64,000 nt of DNA from Anaerovirgula multivorans (GCF_900188145.1 NZ_FZOJ01000011.1:62001-126000); one strand, 5' to 3'. Positions 51,335-64,000 are shown, numbered from the stretch's first letter. Translations and numbers: made by a program. Notes: a model not told the origin generated them from the sequence alone.

Positions 51335-52606
51335 TTATTTTTGACTATCTTGACTTTCTTCTCGGTAAATGTTGGCACCAAGACCTCTTAATTTCTTTTC
51401 GATATCTACATATCCTCTCTCAATATGTTCAATATTAGTAACTTCCGTCCTACCCTCAGATACTAAACCCGCTAAAATCAAAGCAGCTCCTGCTCTTAAA
51501 TCAGTAGCCTTCACTGGAGCTCCTGTCAACTTCTCTTGTCCTTCTATAATAGCACTTCTTCCCTCTATTTTAATATCCACACCCATTCGTTTCAATTCAC
51601 TTACATGCATGAAACGATTTTCAAATACAGTCTCAATGACAACACTGGTACCTTTTGCGATGCTCAATAGGGCCATAAACTGTGCCTGCATATCGGTAGG
51701 GAAACCTGGATAAGGAAGGGTTTTTATATCTGCAGGTTTTGGTCTGCCAGAAGCTATGACTCGAAGACCATTTCCTTCTTCAAAAATCTCTACATCCATT
51801 TCTCTTAGTTTTGCTATGACAGGCTTCAAATGCTCTGCCTCAACATTGTCTACTAAAACATTACCTCCTGTCATAGCAGCAGCCACCATATAGGTTCCAG
51901 CTTCAACTCTATCAGGAATAACTGTATGAGTGGCTCCCACCATTTTTTCTACACCCATAATTTTAATGGTGTCAGTGCCAGCACCTTTAATCTGAGCACC
52001 CATTTCATTTAAGAAGTTTGCTAGATCGGTAATCTCAGGTTCTTCGGCAGCATTTTCTATAATGGTCTGTCCTTCTGCTAAAACCGCAGCCATCATAATA
52101 TTTTCTGTTGCTCCAACGCTTGGAAAATCTAAATAGATCTTACTTCCTATCAATTTATCTGCCTTCGCCTCCACAAAACCATGACCTAAAGTAATCTCAG
52201 CGCCTAGGGCTTTAAATCCCTTCAAATGCAAATCAATAGGTCTTGTCCCTATGGCACATCCTCCCGGCATAGAGATTCTGGCTTTTCCCATTCTAGCCAA
52301 AAGAGGACCCATTACTAAAAAGGAAGCTCTCATCTTTCTCACTAGTTCATAGGGTGCTTCAAAATTGTCAATTTGATTGGACATTATTTCAATTTGTTCT
52401 CTATTTATTCTTTTAACATCGGCGCCTAAACTAGTTAACACTTCACAAATAACATCGACATCTCTTAGGGGAGGTACATCCTCCAATATACATTTTTCTG
52501 TAGCCAATAAGGATGCTGCTAAAATTGGTAACACTGAGTTTTTTGCACCACTTACTCGGACTGTACCCTTTAACGGTTGACTTTTCTCAACGACTATTTT
52601 TGCCAA
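51335..52606 (-). CDS. murA: UDP-N-acetylglucosamine 1-carboxyvinyltransferase MurA
   Basis: 423 residues. The catalytic C117 is in [20 protein letters not shown], with [16 protein letters not shown] near the start. First committed step of peptidoglycan synthesis; the Cys is the fosfomycin target. TTG start after GAGGAG. Precedes spoIID and follows ywmB. Confidence 0.97.
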   Translation of the reverse strand: MAKIVVEKSQPLKGTVRVSGAKNSVLPILAASLLATEKCILEDVPPLRDVDVICEVLTSLGADVKRINREQIEIMSNQIDNFEAPYELVRKMRASFLVMGPLLARMGKARISMPGGCAIGTRPIDLHLKGFKALGAEITLGHGFVEAKADKLIGSKIYLDFPSVGATENIMMAAVLAEGQTIIENAAEEPEITDLANFLNEMGAQIKGAGTDTIKIMGVEKMVGATHTVIPDRVEAGTYMVAAAMTGGNVLVDNVEAEHLKPVIAKLREMDVEIFEEGNGLRVIASGRPKPADIKTLPYPGFPTDMQAQFMALLSIAKGTSVVIETVFENRFMHVSELKRMGVDIKIEGRSAIIEGQEKLTGAPVKATDLRAGAALILAGLVSEGRTEVTNIEHIERGYVDIEKKLRGLGANIYREESQDSQK

Positions 52607-52648
52607 TATTTACTCCTCACTTTCCATAGATGCCAAAGTACTTTTTCA

Positions 52649-53476
52649 TTAGTAGCCTAGGGTAATCAAAGGATTGGCAATATATAAATAGGTCTTATCT
52701 TCATAATTGTTGTATCTCATAGCTAAATGTAAGTTAACCTTCTTATCGCCATATTCAATTGCCTGTGGAATAATAGGTGTATAGACTGTAGTACTTATAT
52801 ATGATTGCGAGATTACTTCTTCTACTATTTTGCCTTTTACAGAATGAATGATCTCATCTATTTTTTCCTTACTATCTCTATCTGATAGCTTTCCATCGTA
52901 TGTTCCAGTAAAGTTTATGACTGTTTCCATCATATCTCCATACTTACCTAATATCGCCTGGCTTTGATTACTCTTTTCCACTATATCTTTATACCTCTTA
53001 TTCTGTATGATGTCAATAATAATATACGAGGTTTTTTCACCTTGAACATCTGCTGAATAAATTTTAAATGTAAGGATATCATCTTTTTCATTTGTATTTG
53101 TGGCTATAATTTGGTTAATTCCAATATCTGAAAATTCATGAATAAATAATTTTTCATGATCATCCTGTGTTATTTCATTTTCATAAAATAACTGATATTC
53201 ATCCTGTATAATTACTTCTTTTTTATTTACAAGATTTAATTGCTTTTTGATATCTTCTTTAATGCTAATAATCTCTTCTTTACTCCATACAGTATATGGT
53301 ACTTCTAATGTGGTCGTGATATTGGCCTCAAGTATATCTGCCCCACTTTTTTCAAAAACAGTAATCATCGGATCTTCTGCACCAGAAGAAAGGGTTGTAT
53401 TGCTCATAGCGGATGCTATATAGAAAAAGCTAAGTAATAACATAAGAATAAGTACTGATTTCATAAATTTTTTCAC
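52649..53476 (-). CDS. ywmB: YwmB-family protein
   Basis: 275 residues. Signal peptide (KSVLILMLLLSFFYIASAMS), then the YwmB fold (DILEANITTTLEVPYTVWSK, KIDEIIHSVKGKIVEEVISQ and YGDKKVNLHLAMRYN). Secreted, function unknown. GTG start after AAGGAGAG. Located between atp genes and murA as in Bacillus. Confidence 0.85.
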   Translation of the reverse strand: MKKFMKSVLILMLLLSFFYIASAMSNTTLSSGAEDPMITVFEKSGADILEANITTTLEVPYTVWSKEEIISIKEDIKKQLNLVNKKEVIIQDEYQLFYENEITQDDHEKLFIHEFSDIGINQIIATNTNEKDDILTFKIYSADVQGEKTSYIIIDIIQNKRYKDIVEKSNQSQAILGKYGDMMETVINFTGTYDGKLSDRDSKEKIDEIIHSVKGKIVEEVISQSYISTTVYTPIIPQAIEYGDKKVNLHLAMRYNNYEDKTYLYIANPLITLGY

Positions 53477-53532
53477 ATAAATCTCTCCTTCTCATCAATT
53501 CATCTGTCATGAATTTAGTCACAATAACATAA

Positions 53533-53615
53533 AAAAGGGAAGAGATTTAAGTATGTAATCATGATGTTAAAGGGGGACGAAAAACATCTTTACTACACCT
53601 CACACTCTTCCCTTT
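53533..53615 (-). terminator. Long hairpin after yueI-like gene
   Basis: GGGAAGAG..CTCTTCCC outer stem with T-run on the minus strand, and an inner GATGTT..AACATC stem. May be the terminator of the YueI gene or a small RNA. Confidence 0.5.
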
Positions 53616-53730
53616 GTAGTTTAATTATTGCCATGAAAAAAAGGAGATATACGTAGAAAACTTTTTTTTATAAATATCTATTTTTCAACAAGCAAACCTT
53701 AATCCACAGCTTGCTGCAGCTATAGCTTCA

Positions 53731-54282
53731 CTACATCAAAGGCCCTCCATCTATATCTTTTTTACAAGCACCACAATATAAGCCTATCATGTTGTCAAGG
53801 AAAGTAAGTTTCTTAAACTCCTTTGCCATCTCTGGATCTATATTTTCTAATTCTTCATAGCACTCACTACAAAGCTCCTTATGTCTTATATGTTTAAATT
53901 TTCCAGGCAACTCTTTGATTTCTGGCACAACTTTTTCTCGATCTACAGCCCTACGGCTTGCCACCACCAAACCCATCGCCTCCTCATACTCAGTTGCGAT
54001 AGACTTATACTCTTTGTTCATTTCCTTTGCTAATTTCATGTATTTTACAGTAGTCTCCATGGCTACTTTGTTATTAAGAATAAGCATTTCTGCCATAGGA
54101 TCCTTTAACCCTTCTCTTACTACATGTATTGCCTCTACCTTTTGAACCTGTTCTGGGGTTAAACCTAGGATAATTCTTTCTCTGAATTCTCCCAACCATT
54201 TTCTTTTTTCTTCCGGTTTTAATTGCGGTGCTCCCTTAAGAGCAAATTCTATTGTTCTCTCTAGTTCATTTTTCTTTGACAT
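53731..54282 (-). CDS. YueI-family protein (DUF1694) with a C-terminal cysteine pair
   Basis: 183 residues. The N-terminal half matches YueI (ELERTIEFALKGAPQLKPEEKR.., FRERIILGLTPEQV, LNNKVAMETTVKYMKL). The C-terminal part, with CSECYEELENID and YCGACKKDIDGG, is a zinc-ribbon-like add-on that plain YueI lacks. Function unknown, cytosolic. SD GGAGGTGG. Confidence 0.75.
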   Translation of the reverse strand: MSKKNELERTIEFALKGAPQLKPEEKRKWLGEFRERIILGLTPEQVQKVEAIHVVREGLKDPMAEMLILNNKVAMETTVKYMKLAKEMNKEYKSIATEYEEAMGLVVASRRAVDREKVVPEIKELPGKFKHIRHKELCSECYEELENIDPEMAKEFKKLTFLDNMIGLYCGACKKDIDGGPLM

Positions 54283-54395
54283 TTCTCCACCTCCAATTTC
54301 TAACTTCTTAAATTTAATTTCCCCTATAGATATTACGATTATTCTATGTGTTAAATGGATGTTTCATTTATTCACTTAACTTCCATTTTCTAAGT

Positions 54396-54424
54396 TTGTC
54401 AAGATGCTTAAAATAGTATATAAT
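54396..54424 (+). promoter_or_regulatory. Sigma-A promoter of the NusG-II-type gene
   Basis: TTGTCA, 17 bases, TATAAT. The leader (54425-54490) holds a small hairpin-prone region GCAGTCTGACGTCCC..GTGGGTCTGC. Confidence 0.7.
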
Positions 54425-54490
54425 AAGGTTAGTTTTTACGCAGTCTGACGTCCCTTTGTCTTGTGGGTCTGCTTAGATGGAGGTTTTATT

Positions 54491-54907
54491 ATGAAGATTA
54501 TAACAAAGGCAGATATTGCATTGATCATCGTTGTTTTTATTCTTAGTATTGTTTCTATTTTTACAATACCTAAGCTTTTAGTTGCTGATGGAAATGGTAA
54601 AGAGATTGTTGTTTATTTAGATGGAAATATCATCCATCGTTTTCCATTAATAGAGAGTCCTGAATCAGAGTTTATCGAATTCTCCTTTGAGATTAACGAC
54701 AGCAATTACACTGGAAGACTAGAAATGAAGGATGGTTACGTGAGACTCCACCGATTATCAGATGAAATTTCTCCTCTATCGATCCATGCAGATATGGGAT
54801 GGATTCGTGAGCCGTATCAAATGATTGTCAGTCTTCCCATCAAAATGTATATTACCGTAGAGGATGCAGAAGAAGAAGAATCTCTGATTGATATCATTGT
54901 TCAGTAA
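54491..54907 (+). CDS. NusG domain II-like membrane-anchored protein
   Basis: 138 residues. A membrane helix (IALIIVVFILSIVSIFTI) at the start is followed by a small beta domain of the NusG-II/KOW kind (NGKEIVVYLDGNIIHRFPLI, YVRLHRLSDEISPLSIHADM, REPYQMIVSLPIKMYITVED). Family members are found next to ATP synthase or rnf genes in Clostridia; role unknown. ATG seven bases after GGAGG. Confidence 0.8.
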   Translation: MKIITKADIALIIVVFILSIVSIFTIPKLLVADGNGKEIVVYLDGNIIHRFPLIESPESEFIEFSFEINDSNYTGRLEMKDGYVRLHRLSDEISPLSIHADMGWIREPYQMIVSLPIKMYITVEDAEEEESLIDIIVQ

Positions 54908-54913
54908 TAAATT

Positions 54914-54952
54914 AAAAAGAGTCGGGTCATAAAATGATCCCACTCTTTTTGT
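54914..54952. terminator. Bidirectional terminator at the end of the atp operon
   Basis: AAAGAGT-GGG..CCC-ACTCTTT flanked by A-run and T-run; also ends the convergent plus-strand gene. Confidence 0.85.
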
Positions 54953-54957
54953 TTGTT

Positions 54958-55368
54958 CTACTTTCTTCTGCTTTCAACTACTTCGATTCTATTTGTCGCC
55001 TTCTTTAAAGCAATTTCTGCCCTAAGGGTATCATAGGCCTCTCTACCAGCAACTAATCTTTTTTCAGCTCTTTCTTTTGCTTCTTTTGCTCTTTGGACAT
55101 CGATCTCCTCTGGCCATTCTGCAGCGTCAGCAATAATGGTGGTGCTACCCTGTACTACCTTAACAAAGCCTCCAGCGATAGCCGCTTCTTTAAAGCTTCC
55201 ATCCTTTTTGATCTTAATTTTACCTATCTTCAAAGGAGATACCATAGAAATATGCTCGTCTAAAATTCCTAAGTCTCCTTCGGAGGTTCTCACCACTGCC
55301 ATCTCTACTTCACCATCGTAAAATACCCTGTCTGGGGTTACGATTTCTAGATGAAACTTGGAAGCCAT
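54958..55368 (-). CDS. atpC: ATP synthase epsilon subunit
   Basis: 136 residues. FHLEIVTPDRVFYDGEVEMA at the start and the two-helix C-terminus (VQRAKEAKERAEKRLVAG). Rotor stalk tip, regulates hydrolysis. Follows atpD after 17 bases. Confidence 0.95.
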   Translation of the reverse strand: MASKFHLEIVTPDRVFYDGEVEMAVVRTSEGDLGILDEHISMVSPLKIGKIKIKKDGSFKEAAIAGGFVKVVQGSTTIIADAAEWPEEIDVQRAKEAKERAEKRLVAGREAYDTLRAEIALKKATNRIEVVESRRK

Positions 55369-55385
55369 TTCATCACCTACTTCCT

Positions 55386-57682
<2,297 letters not shown>

Positions 57683-57697
57683 TGTATCACCTCCCGA

Positions 57698-59209
57698 CTA
57701 TTGGGCTAAAAACTTTTTCTTGAACTCCTCTAGGGCAGCCTTTAATTGTTCTTCTGTTTCCCCTTCTAGCTTTCCAGTTTTTACAATAGTTTTACCTATC
57801 TCAGCATACTGGGTATTGGCGAATTCTAGGAACTGATCTTCGAAATCTCTTACCTGGTCTACTGGAATATCTGTAAGATATTTATTGGTTACAGCATAAA
57901 TCATCATAACTTGATTTTCAACCAAAACTGGATGATACTGAGGCTGTTTAAGAATCTCCAAGATTCTTTCCCCTTGGGCTAATCTTGCAGCGGTTTCCTT
58001 ATCTAGCTCAGAACCAAACTGTGCAAAAGCAGCCAATTCTCTGTATTGTGCCAGTTCTAGACGAAGCTTGCCTGCAACCTTTCTCATAGCTTTTATTTGC
58101 GCACTTCCTCCAACCCTTGATACAGAAGTACCAGGGTTTACCGCTGGACGAACCCCTGAATAGAACAACTCTGATTCAAGGAAAATCTGCCCATCGGTGA
58201 TGGAAATAACATTGGTAGGAATATAGGCAGAAAGGTCTCCTGCCTGGGTTTCAATAAGTGGCAGGGCTGTTAGTGAGCCTGCTCCTCTTTCGTCACTAAG
58301 TTTTGCGGCTCTTTCCAACAATCTACTGTGTAGATAGAATACATCACCAGGGTAAGCTTCACGTCCCGGTGGGCGTCTTAACAATAATGACATAGCACGG
58401 TAAGCCACCGCATGTTTAGATAAGTCATCATAAATAATTAAAACGTGCTTGCCATTTTCCATAAATTCTTCTCCCATAGAACAACCAGCATAGGGAGCAA
58501 TATATTGTAAAGGTGCCAGTTCACTGGCGGTAGCTGATACAATAATAGTGTAATCCATTGCACCATTCTTTTCTAATATGTCTTGAATTTGTACTACAGT
58601 AGATTTCTTCTGTCCAATAGCAACATAGATACAAATAACGTCTTCCTTCTTTTGATTGATAATGGTATCGATCGCTATAGCCGTTTTACCTGTTTGTCTG
58701 TCCCCGATGATTAACTCCCTCTGTCCTCTACCGATAGGGATCATGGAGTCAATCGCCTTGATACCAGTTTGTAGCGGCTCATGTACAGATTTTCTAGCAA
58801 TGATACCAGGAGCTACTCTTTCAACTTCTCTATATTTATCAGTATTGATAGGACCTTTCCCGTCAATAGGTTGACCTAATGCGTTCACAACACGACCTAG
58901 AAGGGCATCTCCTACAGGTACCTCCACGATTCTCTCGGTACGCTTTACGATGTCTCCCTCTTTGATATAGTCATCTGAACCCAAGAGCACGCATCCTACG
59001 TTGTCTTCTTCAAGGTTTAAGGTCATGCCGTATACATCTCCTGGAAACTGTAATAGCTCACCAGCCATACACTTTTCCAAGCCATGAATCCTGGCTATCC
59101 CATCACCAACCTGAATAACAGTTCCAACGTCCTTCATTTCAAGCTTGTTTTCATACCTTTTAATCTGCTCTTTTATCACTGAGCTAATCTCTTCAGGTCT
59201 AAGATTCAT
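57698..59209 (-). CDS. atpA: ATP synthase alpha subunit
   Basis: 503 residues. P-loop [17 protein letters not shown], the alpha-type [20 protein letters not shown], and [19 protein letters not shown]. Non-catalytic nucleotide site. Follows atpH after 18 bases. Confidence 0.97.
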   Translation of the reverse strand: MNLRPEEISSVIKEQIKRYENKLEMKDVGTVIQVGDGIARIHGLEKCMAGELLQFPGDVYGMTLNLEEDNVGCVLLGSDDYIKEGDIVKRTERIVEVPVGDALLGRVVNALGQPIDGKGPINTDKYREVERVAPGIIARKSVHEPLQTGIKAIDSMIPIGRGQRELIIGDRQTGKTAIAIDTIINQKKEDVICIYVAIGQKKSTVVQIQDILEKNGAMDYTIIVSATASELAPLQYIAPYAGCSMGEEFMENGKHVLIIYDDLSKHAVAYRAMSLLLRRPPGREAYPGDVFYLHSRLLERAAKLSDERGAGSLTALPLIETQAGDLSAYIPTNVISITDGQIFLESELFYSGVRPAVNPGTSVSRVGGSAQIKAMRKVAGKLRLELAQYRELAAFAQFGSELDKETAARLAQGERILEILKQPQYHPVLVENQVMMIYAVTNKYLTDIPVDQVRDFEDQFLEFANTQYAEIGKTIVKTGKLEGETEEQLKAALEEFKKKFLAQ

Positions 59210-59227
59210 ATGATATCACCCCTATTC

Positions 59228-59770
59228 CTATAATATAACTTGCGACAACTGCTGCTTCAAATGCCCAAGTCGATTTTTCAGTGTTCCATCAATTACTTTG
59301 TCCCCTATTTTCACCAGGACACCACCAACAATTTCTTGATCCACTTCATTCTTCAACTTAACATTTTTACCAGATGCCATAGAAAGCTGTACCTGTAGCT
59401 TTAACAGCGTTTCTTGATCAAGGGCAATGGCAGTAATCGCTACACCCTCTACCATATTTTTAGAAGCATCTGCCATTTTGTTAAATTCTCTTATGATATC
59501 ATGGATAGCATTGGTTCTTCTCTTATCTACAAGAATATATAAAAAGTTTAAGACCTCATTGCTAAGCTTGTCTTTAAAAATATTTGTAAGGACTTCTTTT
59601 TTTTCATTGGAATTTACTAATGGTGTGTTTAAAAGATTTTCAAATTCTTGATTTTCCTTTAAACAGGTTCCAATAAATTCTAATTCTTCCCTTGCAGGCT
59701 GAAGATTGTTGTCCTCTTGGGCAACTTCAAATAGGGCTTCGGCATATCTTTTTGCTATTAGTTCTGCCAT
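59228..59770 (-). CDS. atpH: ATP synthase delta subunit
   Basis: 180 residues. AKRYAEALFEVAQEDNNLQP, FLYILVDKRRTNAIHDIIRE and QEIVGGVLVKIGDKVIDGTL. Joins F1 to the b stalk. The ATG lies 13 bases inside the end of atpF. Confidence 0.95.
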   Translation of the reverse strand: MAELIAKRYAEALFEVAQEDNNLQPAREELEFIGTCLKENQEFENLLNTPLVNSNEKKEVLTNIFKDKLSNEVLNFLYILVDKRRTNAIHDIIREFNKMADASKNMVEGVAITAIALDQETLLKLQVQLSMASGKNVKLKNEVDQEIVGGVLVKIGDKVIDGTLKNRLGHLKQQLSQVIL

Positions 59771-60264
59771 TGCGCTTCCCCTACCTCTTTAATAAATTCT
59801 TCGATCATTTTTTCATGAGTCTGTTGATTTAACTCTTCTTGAACGACCTTAGAAGCTGCCATAATGGCCAATGTAGAGATTTGATCCTTTAATTCGTTTA
59901 CAGCTTTGTGTCTTTCTCTCTCTACTTCTTGCTGACCCTTTTCCTTAATCTTCTGAGCTTCTACTTCTGCTGCCTTAATGATTTCGTTGCTTCTTTCTTC
60001 AGCACGCTTTGTAGCTTCACGAATGATTTCATTTCTCTCTTCTTTTATATTAGCTAATTTCTCTTGGTATTGTCCTTTTAAATCCTCGGCTTCTTTATTT
60101 TTCATATCGGCTTCTTCAAGAGCATTTTCTATGCCTTTTGTTCTATTTTCCATGAACTCCGTGGCAGGCTTGAATAAGAAGCGTTTGAGTACTAAAAAGA
60201 TAATAATGGTATTTACAATTTGAAAAACAAAGGTCCAACCAAATTCCACTAATCCCTGTGGCAT
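59758..60264 (-). CDS. atpF: ATP synthase b subunit
   Basis: 168 residues. One membrane helix (FVFQIVNTIIIFLVLKRFLF) and a long charged coiled helix with KNKEAEDLKGQYQEKLANIK. Peripheral stalk dimer. SD AAAGGAGG. Confidence 0.95.
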   Translation of the reverse strand: MPQGLVEFGWTFVFQIVNTIIIFLVLKRFLFKPATEFMENRTKGIENALEEADMKNKEAEDLKGQYQEKLANIKEERNEIIREATKRAEERSNEIIKAAEVEAQKIKEKGQQEVERERHKAVNELKDQISTLAIMAASKVVQEELNQQTHEKMIEEFIKEVGEAQWQN

Positions 60265-60319
60265 CGTTTGTTGCCTCCTTTCCTTAACTTAAGAGGTCCT
60301 AACGCCTCTATTTCCTATC

Positions 60320-60637
<318 letters not shown>

Positions 60638-60757
60638 TTAAAATGAAGCTTTTTACAATTTAAATCATTAACATTTTTATGTAACCGTAGGATATAAAGT
60701 TCAGATCAACCTTTTGAGCTAACTAAACCTTCACCTCAGTTTCAATCTTAGCCTAAA

Positions 60758-61324
<567 letters not shown>

Positions 61325-61350
61325 TTAGGGAAAAGAGTTCACTTTGCTCA

Positions 61351-62043
61351 TTAATCCATAGCAATTGAAATAAATACCATCGATAACATCATGAAGATAA
61401 ATGTGTGTAGAACACCTGAGAAAATATCAAAGTACAGGTGAAAGACTAAAGGAATTCCCGCTTGAAGTATTGGGAAAGCTCCTAATCCCACCATGCTGCT
61501 AAGACCTATTAAGCTGCCATATAGTAGGGACATAATGATCAAACCACCTACAATGTTACCAAACAGACGGAAGGAAAGAGATACTGGGAAAGCTAGTTCT
61601 GAAATAATGTTCATTGGTAACAATAAGGGAAAAGGTTCTAAAAATCCCTTTAGATAGGTTCCAGTACCTTTGCGCTTTGCTCCATAAAAATGGATCAAGA
61701 TAAATGTCAAGGTAGATAAAGCAAAGGTGGTGTTAACATCTGCTGTCGGGGGTCTAAGTCCTAATAGCCCTAATAGGTTGGCACATAATAAAAACAAAAA
61801 TAGTGTCCCCATATAGCTTGCAAAAAACTTCTTATCTTCCCCCATTGTTTGAATGGTCAATTTGTTGATTGCATCAACAATCACCTCAACTACATTTTGT
61901 CTCCCTCTAGGTATTTTCTTAAAAGCACTTCCCCCTATCATGGCAAGAACCGTTAGTACTAGCATAATGATCCATGTGTTGATGACGGTTTCTGTCACAG
62001 GAATACCACCTATTTCAAAGATTACCTTTGGGCCAAACTCCAT
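61351..62043 (-). CDS. atpB: ATP synthase a subunit
   Basis: 230 residues, five or six membrane helices. The essential Arg is in SLSFRLFGNIVGGLIIMSLL and the pattern GLLGLRPPTADVNTTFALST is typical. Stator of the ion channel. The ATG directly follows the stop of the AtpI gene. Confidence 0.95.
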   Translation of the reverse strand: MEFGPKVIFEIGGIPVTETVINTWIIMLVLTVLAMIGGSAFKKIPRGRQNVVEVIVDAINKLTIQTMGEDKKFFASYMGTLFLFLLCANLLGLLGLRPPTADVNTTFALSTLTFILIHFYGAKRKGTGTYLKGFLEPFPLLLPMNIISELAFPVSLSFRLFGNIVGGLIIMSLLYGSLIGLSSMVGLGAFPILQAGIPLVFHLYFDIFSGVLHTFIFMMLSMVFISIAMD

Positions 62044-62451
62044 TTATTTTGCCTCCTTTCTCTTGAATATATTTTTAAAATATTGTTTATTGTTAAACAA
62101 TTCTTTTTTCAAAATTACAAACTTCAAGGTTATGATCCCCAAAACCGTGCCTAATACATGAATATATTCCGCTTTAATAGATATGTATAGAACCATTCCT
62201 ATAATAAAGTAGCGAATCATATATCTTGTAGTGGCATAAACCTGAGCTTGATGAGGCTGCATCTCCACTGCCTTTTTCATGGTAAGAGAAAGCAGTCTAA
62301 AATTCAGCAAGGAAATGATTGTACCAAAGAGCAGTCCTGTTAAAAAAGGCATGGGTGGTTTAACAAGAAAAAAACTAATCAATCCTAAGATGCTATTTAC
62401 TATGAGAACACCCTTTATGATTTTTAGCTGCGTTTCCCCTATAGAATTCAT
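62044..62451 (-). CDS. atpI: ATP synthase assembly protein AtpI
   Basis: 135 residues, four membrane helices (IIKGVLIVNSILGLISFFLV, FLTGLLFGTIISLLNFRLLS). AtpI helps assemble the c-ring. The ATG after AAGGAAGTGATGAA is preferred; a longer frame would overlap atpZ by 23 bases. Confidence 0.85.
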   Translation of the reverse strand: MNSIGETQLKIIKGVLIVNSILGLISFFLVKPPMPFLTGLLFGTIISLLNFRLLSLTMKKAVEMQPHQAQVYATTRYMIRYFIIGMVLYISIKAEYIHVLGTVLGIITLKFVILKKELFNNKQYFKNIFKRKEAK

Positions 62452-62455
62452 TTCA

Positions 62456-62692
62456 TCACTTCCTTTTACCCTTTTCAATATCTTTTGTAGCTACTTTAAA
62501 AAGATTCATAAAAGCAACAATTACGCCAGTCACGATAAAGACAAATAAAAATATCGGCTGCGTATTTAATCTGCTGTCTAACCATCTGCCTATGTACACG
62601 CCTCCAATAATGGGTATAATCATGGATATGCCAATATAGCTGATTAGTGCAAGATTTTCTAAAACATTTCCTTTTCTTCTTCCTGTTGGCAT
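62456..62692 (-). CDS. atpZ: AtpZ/AtpI-family small membrane protein
   Basis: 78 residues, two helices (ALISYIGISMIIPIIGGVYI and IFLFVFIVTGVIVAFMNLFK). First gene of the operon. AtpZ proteins are proposed to assist the assembly of Na+/H+ ATP synthase or act in Mg2+/Ca2+ transport. SD GGAGAGA at eight bases. Confidence 0.85.
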   Translation of the reverse strand: MPTGRRKGNVLENLALISYIGISMIIPIIGGVYIGRWLDSRLNTQPIFLFVFIVTGVIVAFMNLFKVATKDIEKGKRK

Positions 62693-62783
62693 CCTTCTCT
62701 CTCCATGTTCAATATAATAGTGATTATTATGTGCAAACTTTTGTAATTACAGTTTTTGATAATGTTAAGACAACATCATATCT

Positions 62784-62792
62784 ATTATATCA
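62784..62792 (-). promoter_or_regulatory. Extended -10 promoter of the atp operon
   Basis: Minus strand TGATATAAT, 92 bases before atpZ; no clear -35. The 266-base gap holds no other element I can name. Confidence 0.45.
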
Positions 62793-62958
62793 TAAACTTG
62801 TTTACTTTGTAGATAATATAACGAAAATCTTAGTCAAATATTTAATCTACTGTCAACTACACTTCATTCTATTTTAATAGTTTTTGAAAATTTCACAAGA
62901 GCCACGCCGAAAATCTTTTAGATATATTTCGTGATTTTTCTACATTTTCCTTCTTTTT

Positions 62959-64000
62959 TTAATTTTCAATACTTTCTATTTTAAAATTATTTGGTTTTGT
63001 ATGAATATATCCAAAGTAATATTTTAAAGCCGTAACAATTCTTTTGGATGCCATCCCATCTCCATAAGGATTAACAGCATTTGCCATTTGTAAATAATGT
63101 TCGCTGTTTAATAGCAATTTATCCACTTCTTTTATGATAATATCTTTTTCTACACCTACTACCTTTACTGTCCCTGCTTCCACTGCCTCTGGCCGCTCTG
63201 TCTCTGTTCTTAATACTAAAATAGGCTTGCCTAATGCAGGGGCCTCCTCCTGAATCCCGCCAGAATCGGTCAAGATTAAATGTGCTCTATTGAGGAGATT
63301 AGCAAAGGGTTCATAATCTAAAGGTTCAATTAAATGGATTGCTTCCACACCACCCATCACTTTTTCAGCAAGGCTCCGAATTTTCGGATTAAGATGTACT
63401 GGGAAAACAACCTCTGCATTCCTATGCTTTTTCACAACCTCAACGATTGCCTGAAAGATGTTTTCCATGGGTTCTCCCCAATTCTCTCTCCTGTGACAGG
63501 TCATAACGATAACCTTTTTATTGATATAATCTATTTGATTTAATAGATGGTTGTCAAAAATATAATCCTTCTTCACCACCTGAAGTAAAGCATCAATCAC
63601 CGTGTTACCAGTTATAAAAATGTTCTTTTCCTTTATTCCCTCCTGAATTAAATTTTTATAATTACCTTCAGTAGGCGCAAAATGGAGGCTCGTTAAAGTT
63701 CCAGTAAGTTTTCGATTCATTTCTTCTGGATAAGGAGAGTAAATATTACCACTTCTCAGACCTGCCTCTACATGACCTACTGCTATCTGTTGGTAAAAGG
63801 CAGCTAAGGCACCTATAAAGGTAGTGGTAGTATCTCCATGCACCAGCACGATATCTGGCTTTACCTCCTGCAAGATGGATTCTAACCCCTTCAATACCTT
63901 AACGGTAATATCTGAAATTGTTTGTCCATGCTGCATAATATTCAAGTCGTAATTAGGCTTTAATTGAAATAGATCCAATACCATATCCAACATCTCTCGA
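62959..64000 (-). CDS. wecB: UDP-N-acetylglucosamine 2-epimerase (non-hydrolysing), 5' end outside window
   Basis: 347 codons are visible, about 30 N-terminal residues are missing. HGDTTTTFIGALAAFYQQIA, VGHVEAGLRSGNIYSPYPEE, HRRENWGEPMENIFQAIVEV, LTDSGGIQEEAPALGKPILV and RTETERPEAVEAGTVKVVG are diagnostic. It converts UDP-GlcNAc to UDP-ManNAc for wall teichoic acid or similar polymers. In B. subtilis mnaA is also next to atpI. The frame is open to the edge (REMLDMVLDLF). Confidence 0.93.
   Translation of the reverse strand, partial: REMLDMVLDLFQLKPNYDLNIMQHGQTISDITVKVLKGLESILQEVKPDIVLVHGDTTTTFIGALAAFYQQIAVGHVEAGLRSGNIYSPYPEEMNRKLTGTLTSLHFAPTEGNYKNLIQEGIKEKNIFITGNTVIDALLQVVKKDYIFDNHLLNQIDYINKKVIVMTCHRRENWGEPMENIFQAIVEVVKKHRNAEVVFPVHLNPKIRSLAEKVMGGVEAIHLIEPLDYEPFANLLNRAHLILTDSGGIQEEAPALGKPILVLRTETERPEAVEAGTVKVVGVEKDIIIKEVDKLLLNSEHYLQMANAVNPYGDGMASKRIVTALKYYFGYIHTKPNNFKIESIEN

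Noticed and set aside
54441..54478. Leader of the NusG-II-type gene as a riboswitch
   Set aside because: Only a short imperfect hairpin, no terminator or known consensus.

Overview
The window reads as a chromosomal segment of an anaerobic, motile, endospore-forming, low-GC Firmicute of class Clostridia. An Alkaliphilus/Natronincola-like organism is my best guess, but this is inference only. Support comes from the AT-rich sequence, strong AGGAGG ribosome sites with many TTG/GTG starts, sporulation genes (spoIID, spoIIQ, spoIIID, two Spo0E-type phosphatases), a complete set of late flagellar genes and a sodium-type F-ATP synthase. Nearly all genes lie on the minus strand; only four protein genes and one probable small RNA are on the plus strand. 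No rRNA, tRNA, CRISPR array, prophage or insertion sequence was recognised.

Region by region: (1) 1-6.1 kb holds a cupin/PocR/LytS-type sensor kinase with its AraC-type response regulator (cut by the window edge), a YvyF-like flagellar protein, an orphan PAS histidine kinase behind a Spo0A-box-like site, and an S-layer-anchored lytic transglycosylase. (2) 6.2-27.3 kb is the late flagellar region, read from right to left as comF, yvyF, flgM, flgN, flgK, flgL, yviE, fliW, csrA, flagellin, flaG. This is the Bacillus subtilis order, but a 10-kb block sits between flagellin and flaG. It contains two TPR/glycosyltransferase genes, a tandem ATP-grasp protein coupled to a CYTH-domain protein, a DegT aminotransferase, RfbA and RfbB, followed by small coiled-coil and YjfB-type proteins. 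I read it as a flagellin sugar-modification island with unusual chemistry. Sigma-28-type promoters precede flaG, flagellin, flgM and flhO, and the flagellin leader carries a CsrA-type hairpin. (3) 27.3-44.3 kb is mixed housekeeping: a Spo0E protein, recD2, a sigma factor with DUF1659/DUF2922 genes, metK under a SAM-I riboswitch, transporters, a GerMN lipoprotein, a PhoR/PhoB-like two-component pair, a split permease, an SLH-GH18 protein, a SurA-like lipoprotein, a structured RNA and phosphoglucomutase. (4) 44.5-54.3 kb is the conserved fabZ, rod protein, flhP, flhO, mbl, spoIIID, spoIIQ, spoIID, murA, ywmB block, interrupted by a REP-like palindromic repeat. (5) 54.9-62.7 kb is the ATP synthase operon atpZ-I-B-c1-c2-F-H-A-G-D-C, followed at the right edge by wecB/mnaA.

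The most striking finding is in the ATP synthase. Besides a normal 88-residue Na+-type c subunit there is a second c gene that encodes two fused hairpins. Its second hairpin has lost the ion-binding glutamate (Glu to Gln). This is the layout of the rare hybrid F/V rotor known from Acetobacterium woodii. The second most interesting item is the CYTH plus tandem ATP-grasp pair inside the flagellin modification island, which may add an amide-linked group to a 4-amino-4,6-dideoxy sugar on flagellin.
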